Shown here: positions 16,578-24,708 of the stretch, piece after piece
Numbering within the stretch: the first letter of the stretch is position 1
Layout: each line of letters opens with the position of its first letter
From: RGIG3159 sp034927685
Lineage (GTDB): Bacteria; Bacillota; Clostridia; Oscillospirales; Oscillospiraceae
Length of the DNA: 64,000 nucleotides
Reading direction: 5' to 3'
Assembly (NCBI GenBank): GCA_034927685.1
Contig: JAYFPO010000009.1
Coordinates: 1-64,000, forward strand
Notes under the pieces: generated by a model
What the model was told of the DNA's origin: nothing
The model's input: only the letters and a program-made list of their open reading frames with translations
Database searches by the model: none
Program-made: the position numbers and the translations under genes

Positions 16578-17852
16578 TCAGCGCAGAATGATGGCGTCGC
16601 GCTCTGCCCCGACGGAAACGTAGGAGATGCGGCAGCCAATTTCGCGTTCTACATATTCCACATAGTCGCGGGCTTCCTTCGGCAGGTCCTCATAGCGGCG
16701 CACCGAAGAAATGTCGCGCTTCCAGCCGGGCATGGCGGTCATGACGGGGTTTGCGCGGACAAGGTCGGCGGGGAAGGGAAATTCCTCGGTTTCTTTGCCG
16801 TCCAGCGCATATTTGGCGCAGATGGGAATCTCGTCCATGTAGGAGAGAATGTCCAGCTTGGTCAGGGCGACTTCCGTCGCGCCCTGAATCCGGCAGCCGT
16901 AGCGGGTGGCCACCAGGTCGATGGGGCCGACGCGGCGGGGACGGCCGGTGGAGGCGCCATATTCGCCGCCTGCCACGCGCAGCTTCTCCGCCTCCTCGCC
17001 GAACCACTCGCAGGTGAAGGGGCCTTCGCCGACGCAGGTGGAGTAGGCCTTGACAATGCCCACGGTGCGGTCGAGCTTACTGCCGGGCATGCCCGCGCCG
17101 ACGCAGGCGTAGCCCGCGATGGAGGAGGAAGAGGAGGTATAGGGGAAGATGCCGAAGTCGATGTCGCGCAGCGCCCCAAGCTGGGCCTCGAACATGATGT
17201 TTTTGCCCGCCCGCTCGGCCTCATAGAGGAAGCTCGTCACGTTGCAGATGTAGGGGGCCAGCTTGCCGCCAAACTCCTCGCACCAGGCCATCATGTCGTC
17301 GAGGGCATAGGGCTTCGCGCCGTAGACGTTTTGAATGGTCAGATTTTTCCACTCCAGAATGGAAGCAAGATGCTGGCGCAGATAGTCCGGGTGCAGCAGT
17401 TCTCCCATCATGACGGTCTTTTTTTGGTATTTATCGGAGTAAACCGGCGCGATGCCGCGCAGCGTGGAGCCGTATTTTTTATCTTTCAGGCGGGCTTCCT
17501 CCAGACCGTCCAAGGCACGGTGGAAGGGGAATACGATGGTCGCACGGTCGGAAATCCGGAAGTTCTCCGGCGTGATTTTGATCCCGGCCTGCTGCAATTT
17601 CGAAATTTCTTTCCAAAGATCCTCCAGGTCGATGACAACGCCGTTGCCCAGTACATTGACCACGCCGTCCGAAAAGATGCCGGAGGGAATCAGATGCAGC
17701 GCAAATTTTCCATATTCATTGACGACGGTATGCCCGGCATTGTTGCCACCCTGATAGCGGATGACTACGTCGAAATCCTGAGCAATCAGGTCCACCATGC
17801 GGCCCTTGCCCTCATCGCCCCAGTTGATGCCTACTACTGCACAATTACTCAT
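16578..17852 (-). CDS. purA: Adenylosuccinate synthetase
   Basis: A 424-residue enzyme that makes adenylosuccinate from IMP, aspartate and GTP. The N-terminal nucleotide loop GINWGDEGKG occupies residues 8-17, with Asp13 the expected catalytic base, and GGNNAGHTVV follows at about residue 35. The switch-like GEGPFTCEW region and the late GRPRRVGPIDLVATRYG substrate loop are intact. Length is normal. It is the first gene of the purA-purB operon and faces a divergent LysR gene across 116-170 bp carrying a dyad over its -35 box. Confidence 0.96.
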   Translation of the reverse strand: MSNCAVVGINWGDEGKGRMVDLIAQDFDVVIRYQGGNNAGHTVVNEYGKFALHLIPSGIFSDGVVNVLGNGVVIDLEDLWKEISKLQQAGIKITPENFRISDRATIVFPFHRALDGLEEARLKDKKYGSTLRGIAPVYSDKYQKKTVMMGELLHPDYLRQHLASILEWKNLTIQNVYGAKPYALDDMMAWCEEFGGKLAPYICNVTSFLYEAERAGKNIMFEAQLGALRDIDFGIFPYTSSSSSIAGYACVGAGMPGSKLDRTVGIVKAYSTCVGEGPFTCEWFGEEAEKLRVAGGEYGASTGRPRRVGPIDLVATRYGCRIQGATEVALTKLDILSYMDEIPICAKYALDGKETEEFPFPADLVRANPVMTAMPGWKRDISSVRRYEDLPKEARDYVEYVEREIGCRISYVSVGAERDAIILR

Positions 17853-17926
17853 CGTATTTTTCTCCCATTTCTGCCGCCGGTCCCGCGGAATACATTGGCC
17901 GGGGCTTGTTTTTTCAAAGCATCCCT

Positions 17927-17955
17927 ATTATAATAAAATCACGATCATAAGTAAA
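17927..17955 (-). promoter_or_regulatory. Promoter of purA-purB
   Basis: On the minus strand, TTTACT (17955-17950) and a perfect TATAAT (17932-17927) are separated by 17 bp, about 75 bp upstream of the purA ATG. The left half of the dyad at 17944-17973 covers the -35 hexamer. Confidence 0.7.
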
Positions 17956-17973
17956 ACAGAAATATCTTATGAT
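17944..17973. promoter_or_regulatory. LysR-type dyad between purA and a LysR gene
   Basis: ATCATAAG (17944-17951) and CTTATGAT (17966-17973) form a perfect 8-bp inverted repeat with a 14-bp spacer, and a further ATAAG half-site occurs at 17978-17982. It overlaps the purA -35 box and the first possible ATG of the LysR gene. Spacing and position fit a LysR activation/autoregulation site; binding is inferred. Confidence 0.6.
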
Positions 17974-18907
17974 TGTAATAAGTAAAGCAGATGGGGAGGG
18001 GAGCAGCATAGCGGCAAAGTTGGAGCAATACCGGATTTTCAAGGAAGTGGCGGATAACGGCAACATCTCCGGCACGGCCCGAAAGCTGTTCATCTCACAG
18101 TCGGCGGTGAGCCAATCGGTGCGGCTGCTGGAGGATTCGCTCGGCGTGCGGCTGTTTTCACGGACTGCCCGGGGCGTCAGCCTGACGGCGGAGGGGCGGC
18201 TGCTCTACGACTATGTCGAAAAGGCGCTGCGGCTGCTGGAAACCGGCGAAGAGCGGTTGGCGCAGACGCGGGAACTGCTGTCCGGCGAGCTTTCCATCGG
18301 GGCCAACGATACGCTGACCAAGTATTATCTTCTTCCATTTTTGCAGGAATATCATCGAAAGTATCCGCACATCCGGGTCAAAATTTTCAACGGAACCAGC
18401 CGGCGGGTGCTGGAGCTGTTGCTCGGCGGGCAGGTTGATCTGGCTTTTGCGACGGCGCCGGAGGATGAGCGGGCCTTTCAGGTTCGCACCTGCTTTGAGA
18501 CACACCAGGTTTTTGTGGCCGCGCCGGATTATGGCTGTGACTTCGACCGGGTCTACACGCTGGAGGAAATGCGCAGCTTTCCGCTGATCTTGCTGGAGCG
18601 GACGGCCAGTTCCCGCCGGTATCTGGAGGAATTTTTCCTGCGGCGCGGTTTGAAGCTGGAGCCGGAGATTGAGCTGACCAGTCACAATCTGCTGCTGTCG
18701 CTGGCGCGAATCGGACTCGGCGTGGCCTGCGTCACGGAGGAACTGTCCCTGTCCTCCTTCCAGCGGGGCGTCGTCCGAAAGCTGCGGGTGGAGGCGGAGA
18801 TACCGGCGCGGTCCGTCGCCATGTGTACGCTGCGGGACGCGGAGCCGCCGGCGGCGGCGCGGCGGTTTATGGAATTTGTGAAAGAAGGCAACGAGTGTGG
18901 GGATTAG
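17969..18907 (+). CDS. LysR-family regulator divergent from purA
   Basis: A LysR protein of up to 312 residues: winged HTH (GNISGTARKLFISQSAVSQS), linker helix, and a periplasmic-binding-like effector domain. The start is uncertain. The ATG at 17969 lies inside the operator dyad and has no ribosome site. A strong GGGGAGGGG sits at 17993-18001, 6 nt before an in-frame ATA (18008) and upstream of an in-frame TTG (18020) that begins LEQYRIFKEVADN, where LysR proteins usually begin. The true protein is therefore probably 295-299 residues. It overlaps the GNAT gene by 11 nt. Regulation of purA is inferred from the shared dyad. Confidence 0.85.
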   Translation: MIVISKADGEGSSIAAKLEQYRIFKEVADNGNISGTARKLFISQSAVSQSVRLLEDSLGVRLFSRTARGVSLTAEGRLLYDYVEKALRLLETGEERLAQTRELLSGELSIGANDTLTKYYLLPFLQEYHRKYPHIRVKIFNGTSRRVLELLLGGQVDLAFATAPEDERAFQVRTCFETHQVFVAAPDYGCDFDRVYTLEEMRSFPLILLERTASSRRYLEEFFLRRGLKLEPEIELTSHNLLLSLARIGLGVACVTEELSLSSFQRGVVRKLRVEAEIPARSVAMCTLRDAEPPAAARRFMEFVKEGNECGD

Positions 18908-19448
18908 AGCGGCAACCACTGCGGATGCGGCGGCGATCCGGCAGATTTACGCGCCATATGTGGAGCATACGGTTTTCAGCTTTGAGTACGAGGTTCCATC
19001 CCGGGAGGAAATGGCGCGGAGAATTGAGGCGGCCCTGCCCCAGTTCCCCTGGCTGGTTTGGGAGGAGGACGGAGAAATTCTGGGCTATGCCTACGGCAGC
19101 CGCGCCTTTGCCCGGGAGGCCTATGGTTTTCTCTGCGATTTGTCCATTTACCTGCGGGAGGATGCCCACCGGAAGGGCCTTGGCCGCCGGTTTTATGCGG
19201 TGATGGAGGAGATTTTGCGGCGGCAGGGCTATACCCGCGTCTATTGTGTGGTTGTGGAGGAAAATGTGCCGAGTTGCCGGTTCCACGAGGCCATGGGCTA
19301 CCATGTCCTGGCCGTGTTCCGCGACAGCGGCCGGAAATTCGGCGCATGGCACAGCACTGTCTGGTACGAAAAGTGCCTGCGGGAGAGCGGCAGTCCCGCA
19401 CGGTTTCCGAAGCCGTGGCGAGAGGTCTCCACGGACGACCTTTTTTGA
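18897..19448 (+). CDS. GNAT N-acetyltransferase (PAT/YncA-like)
   Basis: A 183-residue acetyltransferase of the phosphinothricin/methionine-sulfone acetyltransferase type. It has the acetyl-CoA loop RKGLGRRFYAVM (Q/R-x-x-G-x-G/A pattern, about residues 97-108), upstream YAPYVEHTVFSFEYEVPS typical of this subgroup, and the C-terminal FRDSGRKFGAWHSTVWYEK. It starts with GTG inside the end of the LysR gene, so it is translationally coupled. The biological substrate is unknown; amino-acid analogues are possible. Confidence 0.88.
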   Translation: MGIRAATTADAAAIRQIYAPYVEHTVFSFEYEVPSREEMARRIEAALPQFPWLVWEEDGEILGYAYGSRAFAREAYGFLCDLSIYLREDAHRKGLGRRFYAVMEEILRRQGYTRVYCVVVEENVPSCRFHEAMGYHVLAVFRDSGRKFGAWHSTVWYEKCLRESGSPARFPKPWREVSTDDLF

Positions 19449-19517
19449 CGGACGCTGTCGCATATTGGCGTGTCCGCGCATAGAATGGCCTAATCACAGA
19501 AAACCGGAGGATAACAG

Positions 19518-20093
19518 ATGAATATTTGTCTCTTCGGCGCTGCGAGCAGCGCCATCGATCCAAGCTACCCGGAGGCTGTGGAGCGTCTGGGGGAAGCTAT
19601 GGCACGGCGTGGCCACGGACTCGTCTTTGGCGGCGGCGCCGAGGGTCTCATGGGCGCTGCGGCCCGGGGTGTTGCCCGGGGCGGCGGCCGGGTTCTCGGG
19701 ATCGCGCCCAGCTTTTTCAATGTGGACGGCGTGCTCTACGACCGATGCACGGAGCTGATTTTTACCGAAACCATGCGGGAGCGGAAACAGCTCATGGAGG
19801 ATCACTCCGATGCGGTGATCATGACCCCCGGCGGCATCGGCTCCTATGACGAGTTTTTCGAGGTGCTGACGCTGAAGCAGCTTGGGCGGCACAATATGCC
19901 CATCGCCGTATTCGATCTGGATGAGTATTTTAAGCCTATGCTGGAGATGCTGCACGAGGCAGTGCGTCGACAGTTTGTACAGGAGGCGGCGCTGGGGCTG
20001 TTCGGCTGCTTTTCGGAGCCGGAGGCGCTGCTTGACTATCTGGAGCAGTACTGCGAGCCGCCGAAATGCCTGTCGGAACTGAAAAAAGTTTGA
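19518..20093 (+). CDS. LOG family protein (TIGR00730-type phosphoribohydrolase)
   Basis: A 191-residue Rossmann-fold protein with the LOG/YvdD signature. GGGAEGLMGAAARG is the nucleotide loop, MRERKQLM follows (about residues 93-100), and PGGIGSYDEFFE is the PGGxGTxxE catalytic motif with Thr replaced by Ser. Family members hydrolyse nucleoside 5'-monophosphates such as AMP or cytokinin nucleotides to base and ribose 5-phosphate. Its nearness to purA-purB is suggestive but not proof of a nucleotide role. Confidence 0.9.
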   Translation: MNICLFGAASSAIDPSYPEAVERLGEAMARRGHGLVFGGGAEGLMGAAARGVARGGGRVLGIAPSFFNVDGVLYDRCTELIFTETMRERKQLMEDHSDAVIMTPGGIGSYDEFFEVLTLKQLGRHNMPIAVFDLDEYFKPMLEMLHEAVRRQFVQEAALGLFGCFSEPEALLDYLEQYCEPPKCLSELKKV

Positions 20094-20137
20094 CGATTTC
20101 AGGGAAATAGGGTATGCTGAACCCATGAGGTGATCGT

Positions 20138-20587
20138 ATGAATATTTTGGTCAGTGCCTGCCTGCTGGGAGTCTGCTGCCGCTGGGATGGCGGTACGAAC
20201 GGACCCCATCCGGATATCGAAGCCCTGATGAAGCAGCATAACCTGATTCCCGTCTGCCCGGAGATCATGGGTGGCCTGCCGACGCCGCGTTCCCCTGCGG
20301 AGCGCCGCGGCGACTATGTGGCCACCCGGGATTACCGGGATGTGACGGAGCAGTTTTCCCGCGGCGCGGAGGAGGCGCTCAAGCTCTGCCATCTGTACGG
20401 CTGCCGGTACGCCATCTTGAAAGAGCGCAGCCCCTCCTGCGGCACCGGTCGGATCTACGACGGCACGTTTACCGGCACGCTGAAAAGCGGCTATGGCGTG
20501 ACGGCGGAGCTTCTTTCCTCATACGGCGTGACGGTCCTCGGCGAGTCCGAAGTCAAATACCTTCGGTTTGCGGAGGACACGCCGTAA
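20138..20587 (+). CDS. DUF523 family protein
   Basis: A 149-residue DUF523 protein. It begins MNILVSACLLGVCCRWDGG, with the CLLG-x-x-CRxDG signature, contains VCPEIMGGLPTPRSPAE, and ends with LKERSPSCGTGRIYDG, where conserved Cys residues could bind metal. The family is broadly conserved and uncharacterised. It ends TAA at 20585-20587; the next ORF continues in the same frame. Confidence 0.9.
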   Translation: MNILVSACLLGVCCRWDGGTNGPHPDIEALMKQHNLIPVCPEIMGGLPTPRSPAERRGDYVATRDYRDVTEQFSRGAEEALKLCHLYGCRYAILKERSPSCGTGRIYDGTFTGTLKSGYGVTAELLSSYGVTVLGESEVKYLRFAEDTP

Positions 20588-20611
20588 TTCATTGGAAAGG
20601 AGTCGGTTTTT

Positions 20612-20956
20612 ACGCCCGACCCGAGAGAATATGGCGGCCCGTTCATCCGTCCGCCCTTCGGCGGCCAGCCTGGTAGACCGCCCTGCGGCGGCCAGTCCTG
20701 TGGTCCGCCCTGCGGCGGCCGGCCCTGTGGCCCACCCTGTGGCCCACCCTGCGGTGGCCTGCCGTTTTGCCCACTCTGCGGCGGTTCGTGCCGTCCCTGT
20801 CCGCCACCGCCACCGCCACCGCCACCTCCGCCGCCTCCGCCGCCTCCGCCGCGCTGTGCATACTGCGGCCGCTGCGGTCCCGGTTGCCTGCTGTACGTAT
20901 TGAGCGGCAGCGTGATGATCTGCGGCATTCTGGCTGCGCTGATTGCATGTGCATAA
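20612..20956 (+). CDS. Pro/Gly/Cys-rich small protein with polyproline run and C-terminal TM (non-canonical start)
   Basis: The frame encodes about 114 residues: a hydrophilic start (TPDPREYGGPFIRPPFGG), repeated PPCGG/PCGPPCGG units with about a dozen Cys, an unbroken run of 17 prolines, CAYCGRCGPGC, then one hydrophobic helix (LLYVLSGSVMICGILAALIA). No ATG, GTG or TTG opens it. An AAAGGAG ribosome site at 20596-20602 stands 9 nt before an ACG codon at 20612, which I use as the start. The frame is in phase with the upstream DUF523 gene. Terminator and hydrophobic tail support a real gene; a mutated start or readthrough are alternatives. Confidence 0.5.
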   Translation, partial: TPDPREYGGPFIRPPFGGQPGRPPCGGQSCGPPCGGRPCGPPCGPPCGGLPFCPLCGGSCRPCPPPPPPPPPPPPPPPPPRCAYCGRCGPGCLLYVLSGSVMICGILAALIACA

Positions 20957-20960
20957 AAAC

Positions 20961-20996
20961 GGAGTCGCTGCGACTTGCAGCGACTCCACTTTTTTC
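20961..20996. terminator. Bidirectional terminator between the Pro-rich ORF and asd
   Basis: An 11-bp perfect stem (20961-20971 with 20977-20987), 5-nt loop, then ACTTTTTTC on the plus strand. The minus strand continues CCGTTTTTATG, so it can end both the plus-strand run and the asd operon. Confidence 0.85.
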
Positions 20997-21009
20997 TGTG
21001 GGGATGGTC

Positions 21010-22011
21010 TTACAGAATCAGCAACTCGGCAATCTGGACGGCGTTGGTGGCCGCACCCTTGCGGACCTGATCGCCGCAGCACCAGATATTCAGGCCGCGG
21101 TCCGAGGTCAGGTCGTCACGGATCCTGCCGACAAAGACGATATCCTGGTCACTGGTCTCGAGCGGCATGGGATAGCGTTTGTTCGCCAGATCGTCCACCA
21201 GTTTGCAGCCGGGGGCCTTGCCGATGACGGCGCGGGCCTGTTCCACGGTGATCTTCTCCTTGGTGCGGACCAGCAGCGACACGCTGTGGCTGCGAACCAC
21301 GGGGACCCGGACGCAGGTGCAGCTGACGGCCAGCTCCGGCAGATGCATGATTTTCCGGCCCTCATTCTGCATCTTCATCTCCTCGGAGGTGTAGCCCTCG
21401 TAGGCTTCCCCGCCGATCTGGGGGATGACGTTGTAGGCGATTTGGTACTGGAACACCATGGGCGCATAGGTCCGGCCCTCCTGCAGCGCCTCGACCTCCT
21501 CGTGAAGCTCGATGGGGCCGCCAGCTCCCGCGCCGGAAACCGCCTGATAGGAAGAGGCGATGATGGACGTGATGGGGCTCAGGGAATTGAGCGCATTGAT
21601 GGCCGTCAGGGAGACAATTGTGGTGCAGTTGGGGTTTGAGATGATGCCGCGGTGATTTTTAGCGTCTCCGGGGTTAATTTCCGGGACGACCAGAGGAACA
21701 TTCGGATCCATACGGAAGGCGCTGGAGTTGTCCACGAACACCGCGCCCGCTGCCACGATGGCTGCCGCAAACTGCTTGGCGATGTCGTTTTCCGCCGCGC
21801 CCAGGACGATATCCATGCCGCGAAACGCCTCATCGCAGGCCAGCTCTACGGTCAGCGTTTTGCCGTTCCACTCGAGCTGCTTGCCGACGGAGCGTTCGCT
21901 GGCCAGCAGATGCAGCTCGGAAATGGGGAACTTCCGCTCCGCCAGAATCTTCATCATTTCGCGGCCCACGGCACCCGTGGCGCCCAGAATGGCGACCTTG
22001 TATTCTTTCAT
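21010..22011 (-). CDS. asd: Aspartate-semialdehyde dehydrogenase
   Basis: A 333-residue enzyme reducing aspartyl phosphate to aspartate semialdehyde with NADPH. It has an N-terminal NADP loop GATGAVGREM (residues 10-19) and the active-site Cys129 in SNPNCTT. The later GAGAGGPIELHEE and the catalytic-His region are present, and length is typical. It is the third gene of the hom-aspartokinase-asd operon, 13 bp after the aspartokinase, and ends at the bidirectional terminator. Its product feeds both the lysine and threonine/methionine branches. Confidence 0.96.
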   Translation of the reverse strand: MKEYKVAILGATGAVGREMMKILAERKFPISELHLLASERSVGKQLEWNGKTLTVELACDEAFRGMDIVLGAAENDIAKQFAAAIVAAGAVFVDNSSAFRMDPNVPLVVPEINPGDAKNHRGIISNPNCTTIVSLTAINALNSLSPITSIIASSYQAVSGAGAGGPIELHEEVEALQEGRTYAPMVFQYQIAYNVIPQIGGEAYEGYTSEEMKMQNEGRKIMHLPELAVSCTCVRVPVVRSHSVSLLVRTKEKITVEQARAVIGKAPGCKLVDDLANKRYPMPLETSDQDIVFVGRIRDDLTSDRGLNIWCCGDQVRKGAATNAVQIAELLIL

Positions 22012-22024
22012 CTTGCATTTCTCC

Positions 22025-23341
22025 TTATTTTACAAAACTGTTATATAGTACGCGGACCGTCTCGGAGAAGTCCTTGTCATCCACGCCGACGATGATATTC
22101 AGCTCCTCAGGACCCTGCGAGATCATACGGATGTTGATGCCATGCTCTCCAAGGGCGGCGAAGATCCGACCGGAGATGCCGGGCCGGGAAGCCATTTTCC
22201 GGCCGACGGCGGCGACAATGGAAATTTTCTCCGTTACCCGGACGTCGTCCGGCTGTATTTTTTTCCGAAGGTCGCCCAGAATGGCGCAGAGACAGGGGGA
22301 GACCTTTTCACCGGAGACCACCAGGGAGTAGCTGTCGATGCCGGACGGTACATATTCCACTATAATACCATATTGGTCGAAAATTTCAAGAATCCTTCGC
22401 AAACTTCCGACCTCGGAGGACATGCCCGCCTTGGTGACGGTCAGAACAGAGAAATTCTTCCGGCCCGCCACGCCGGTGATAAACCGCTGCTCCTGATGAT
22501 CCTGCTCGTCGAAGTGCTCCTGAATCAGGGTGCCGGGGTGGTCTGGGTCGTTGGTGTTGCGAATGTTCAGGGGAATGTCCTTTTCCCGCACCGGGGAGAC
22601 CGTGCCCTCGTGGAGCACCTGCGCGCCCGCGTAGCTCAGTTCCCGCAGCTCTGCGTAGGTGACCTGGGCGATGGGTTCCGGATTGTCCACGATCCGCGGG
22701 TCCGCCATCAGAATCCCGGAGACATCGGTCCAGTTTTCGTAGACGTCGGCGCCCAGTGCCGCCGCGGCCAGCGCGCCGGAAATGTCGGAGCCGCCCCGGG
22801 AGAAGGTTTTAATCTTGCCGTCCGGCAGCGCGCCGTAGAAGCCGGGGGTGACAACGCGCCTGCCGCCGGCCAGCGTTTGCAGCGCCGCATAGGAATACTC
22901 CTGATCGGCGGAGCCGTCCGGATGAAAACGGAGCCAGTCGGCGGCGTCAAGAAACTCATAGCCAAGATAGTCTGCCATCAGCCTCGCGGCAAAGTATTCG
23001 CCCCGCGAGACCAGCTCATCCTGCGAAATGCCGAGGTCCATTTTGGCCCGCAGCGTCTGCAGCGCGCCGTCCACATCAGTCTGGAGTCCAAGGTCATCCC
23101 GAATGGCGCAAAAACGGTCTGCGATCATCTGAAAGACGCCGTCGCAGGAAACGCCGTAGCGCAGATGCGCGTCGCAGAGATACAGCAGGTCCGTCAGCTT
23201 GTGGTCTTCGGGGAACCGCTTCCCCGGCGCCGACACGACGACGACCCGGCGGCTGGGGTCCGCCCCCACGATGCCTTTGATTTTTTTGAACTGCGCGGCG
23301 TCCGCCATGGACGAGCCGCCGAATTTGAGCACTTTCAGCAT
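22025..23341 (-). CDS. Aspartokinase (first of two; hom/asd operon)
   Basis: A 438-residue monofunctional aspartate kinase. The N-terminal motif LKFGGSSMADAAQFKKI binds ATP/aspartate, FSRGGSDISGA lies near residue 190, and two C-terminal ACT domains occupy about residues 290-438 (SVLTVTKAGM and ISIVAAVGRKM). It phosphorylates aspartate, opening the aspartate-family pathway. Its start overlaps the end of hom by 7 nt, so it is coupled to homoserine synthesis and likely subject to threonine-type feedback (inference). A second aspartokinase lies at 58667 in the lysine operon. Confidence 0.94.
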   Translation of the reverse strand: MLKVLKFGGSSMADAAQFKKIKGIVGADPSRRVVVVSAPGKRFPEDHKLTDLLYLCDAHLRYGVSCDGVFQMIADRFCAIRDDLGLQTDVDGALQTLRAKMDLGISQDELVSRGEYFAARLMADYLGYEFLDAADWLRFHPDGSADQEYSYAALQTLAGGRRVVTPGFYGALPDGKIKTFSRGGSDISGALAAAALGADVYENWTDVSGILMADPRIVDNPEPIAQVTYAELRELSYAGAQVLHEGTVSPVREKDIPLNIRNTNDPDHPGTLIQEHFDEQDHQEQRFITGVAGRKNFSVLTVTKAGMSSEVGSLRRILEIFDQYGIIVEYVPSGIDSYSLVVSGEKVSPCLCAILGDLRKKIQPDDVRVTEKISIVAAVGRKMASRPGISGRIFAALGEHGINIRMISQGPEELNIIVGVDDKDFSETVRVLYNSFVK

Positions 23342-24477
23342 GCTGTTACCTCATAGTTGTCGGGCAGCGCCGCCAGGAAACGGCTGTCATCCCGGAGCAT
23401 GTGTATTTCGGAAACGGGAATTGGTCTTGTAATGAGTCCGGGACCCATCGCGCCGGCAATCATGCCGTCGTAGCGCTCCTGATGCGCGGTACGCACATAG
23501 TAGCGGCGGCGCACACCGGAATTGTCCACCGCGCAGGGCGCGGCGTTCCTAGTGTAAAATCCGCGGCTGCCGTCCAGAATGTCCAGGCAGTCCTGCAGGA
23601 CGTTGGAGGCGGTGGGAAATCGGCCCGCGCCCTGCCCGCAGAAGGACTGCGCGCCGAGCTTTTCCGCGAGCAGGGTGATGCGGTTGCAGTTCAGCGACAC
23701 CGCCGCCTCCGGCGCGCCGCACGGAACCAGCGTTGGTTCCAGGCAGGCGAAGACGGCGCCGCTTTTTCGGCTTGCGGAGGCGATCATCCGGCAGACGAAG
23801 CCCGCAGCCGTAAAGGCGGCAATGTCCGCCGCCGTAATCCGGCGGATGCCGGCCATGGGAATGCGCTCTTCGCGCAGGGAGACGTCAAAGGCGATATTCG
23901 CGCAGATGACCAGCTTCCGGCGGATATCCCAGCCGTCGATGTCGGCAGTGGGGTCGCTTTCGGCGTAGCCAAGCGCCTGGGCGGCGGTCAGCGCTGTTTC
24001 GAAGCCGCGGCCCTCCCGCGTCATGATATCCAAAATATAGTTGGTGGTACCGTTCAGAATACCGGAAACGGACAGCAACCGGTCGCGCCGCCGGACTTGC
24101 TCCAGCGCGGACAGGAAGGGAATTCCACCGCCGACGGCTCCGGCACACCGCAGGGATACGCCGTGCTCCCAGGCCAGCGCCGAAAGCGCGTCGTACCTGG
24201 CCGCAATGAGCGCCTTGTTGCTGGTTACCACATGCTTGCCTGCCGCCAGTGCTGCGGACACATAGGAAAAGGCCGGCTCCACGCCGCCCATGACCTCCAC
24301 CACCAACGAAACCTCTGGGTCACGCAAAATGGGCGCGATCTCTGTCACGGCCAAGGCGCCCAACTCCGGGTGGGGGCCCCGTACCAGTACATAGTTTAGT
24401 TCCAAATCCTTTCGGCCCTGCAGCAGCTCCAGCAGTCCGCCGCCGACTACGCCGCACCCCAACATCGCAAGTTTCAT
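23335..24477 (-). CDS. hom: Homoserine dehydrogenase
   Basis: A 380-residue NAD(P)-dependent enzyme making homoserine from aspartate semialdehyde. The N-terminal Rossmann motif MLGCGVVGGGLLELL, SNKALIA (about residue 105) and the catalytic region GILNGTTNYIL, AQALGYAESDPTADIDGWD with the family's Lys/Asp residues are intact. At 380 residues it lacks the full ACT domain found in 430-residue homologues, although about 60 residues follow the catalytic core. I start at the ATG 24477, preceded by AGAAAGAG. First gene of the threonine/methionine-branch operon. Confidence 0.94.
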   Translation of the reverse strand: MKLAMLGCGVVGGGLLELLQGRKDLELNYVLVRGPHPELGALAVTEIAPILRDPEVSLVVEVMGGVEPAFSYVSAALAAGKHVVTSNKALIAARYDALSALAWEHGVSLRCAGAVGGGIPFLSALEQVRRRDRLLSVSGILNGTTNYILDIMTREGRGFETALTAAQALGYAESDPTADIDGWDIRRKLVICANIAFDVSLREERIPMAGIRRITAADIAAFTAAGFVCRMIASASRKSGAVFACLEPTLVPCGAPEAAVSLNCNRITLLAEKLGAQSFCGQGAGRFPTASNVLQDCLDILDGSRGFYTRNAAPCAVDNSGVRRRYYVRTAHQERYDGMIAGAMGPGLITRPIPVSEIHMLRDDSRFLAALPDNYEVTAC

Positions 24478-24656
24478 GACAAATCTCTTTCTGTGATTAT
24501 TTCCATAATGTCTACAATAGAAAGACAAATGGTTTCGCGTTGAAAACATACTACCACAGGATGACGGGAAAAGCAAGCCTAATCTTCTGAATCACGAGGG
24601 GATTTTTGTCGGCGCGGCTCGAAAAAAGCGCAAGAAAAAACAGTCGCCGGGTCGAA

Positions 24657-24685
24657 TTGACAAGCGGGGACGGCCGTGTTATAAG
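24657..24685 (+). promoter_or_regulatory. Promoter of the DMT transporter gene
   Basis: Perfect TTGACA (24657-24662), 17-bp spacer, TATAAG (24680-24685), about 24 bp before the ATG at 24709. Confidence 0.75.
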
Positions 24686-24708
24686 AAACGTGTTGGGGAG
24701 GGATGAGC

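Noticed and set aside
20491..20928. Minus-strand ORF with 17 glycines in a row
   Set aside because: It is the antisense of the polyproline ORF, runs into DUF523, has no hydrophobic segment and no good ribosome site; the plus-strand reading has a membrane helix and terminator.
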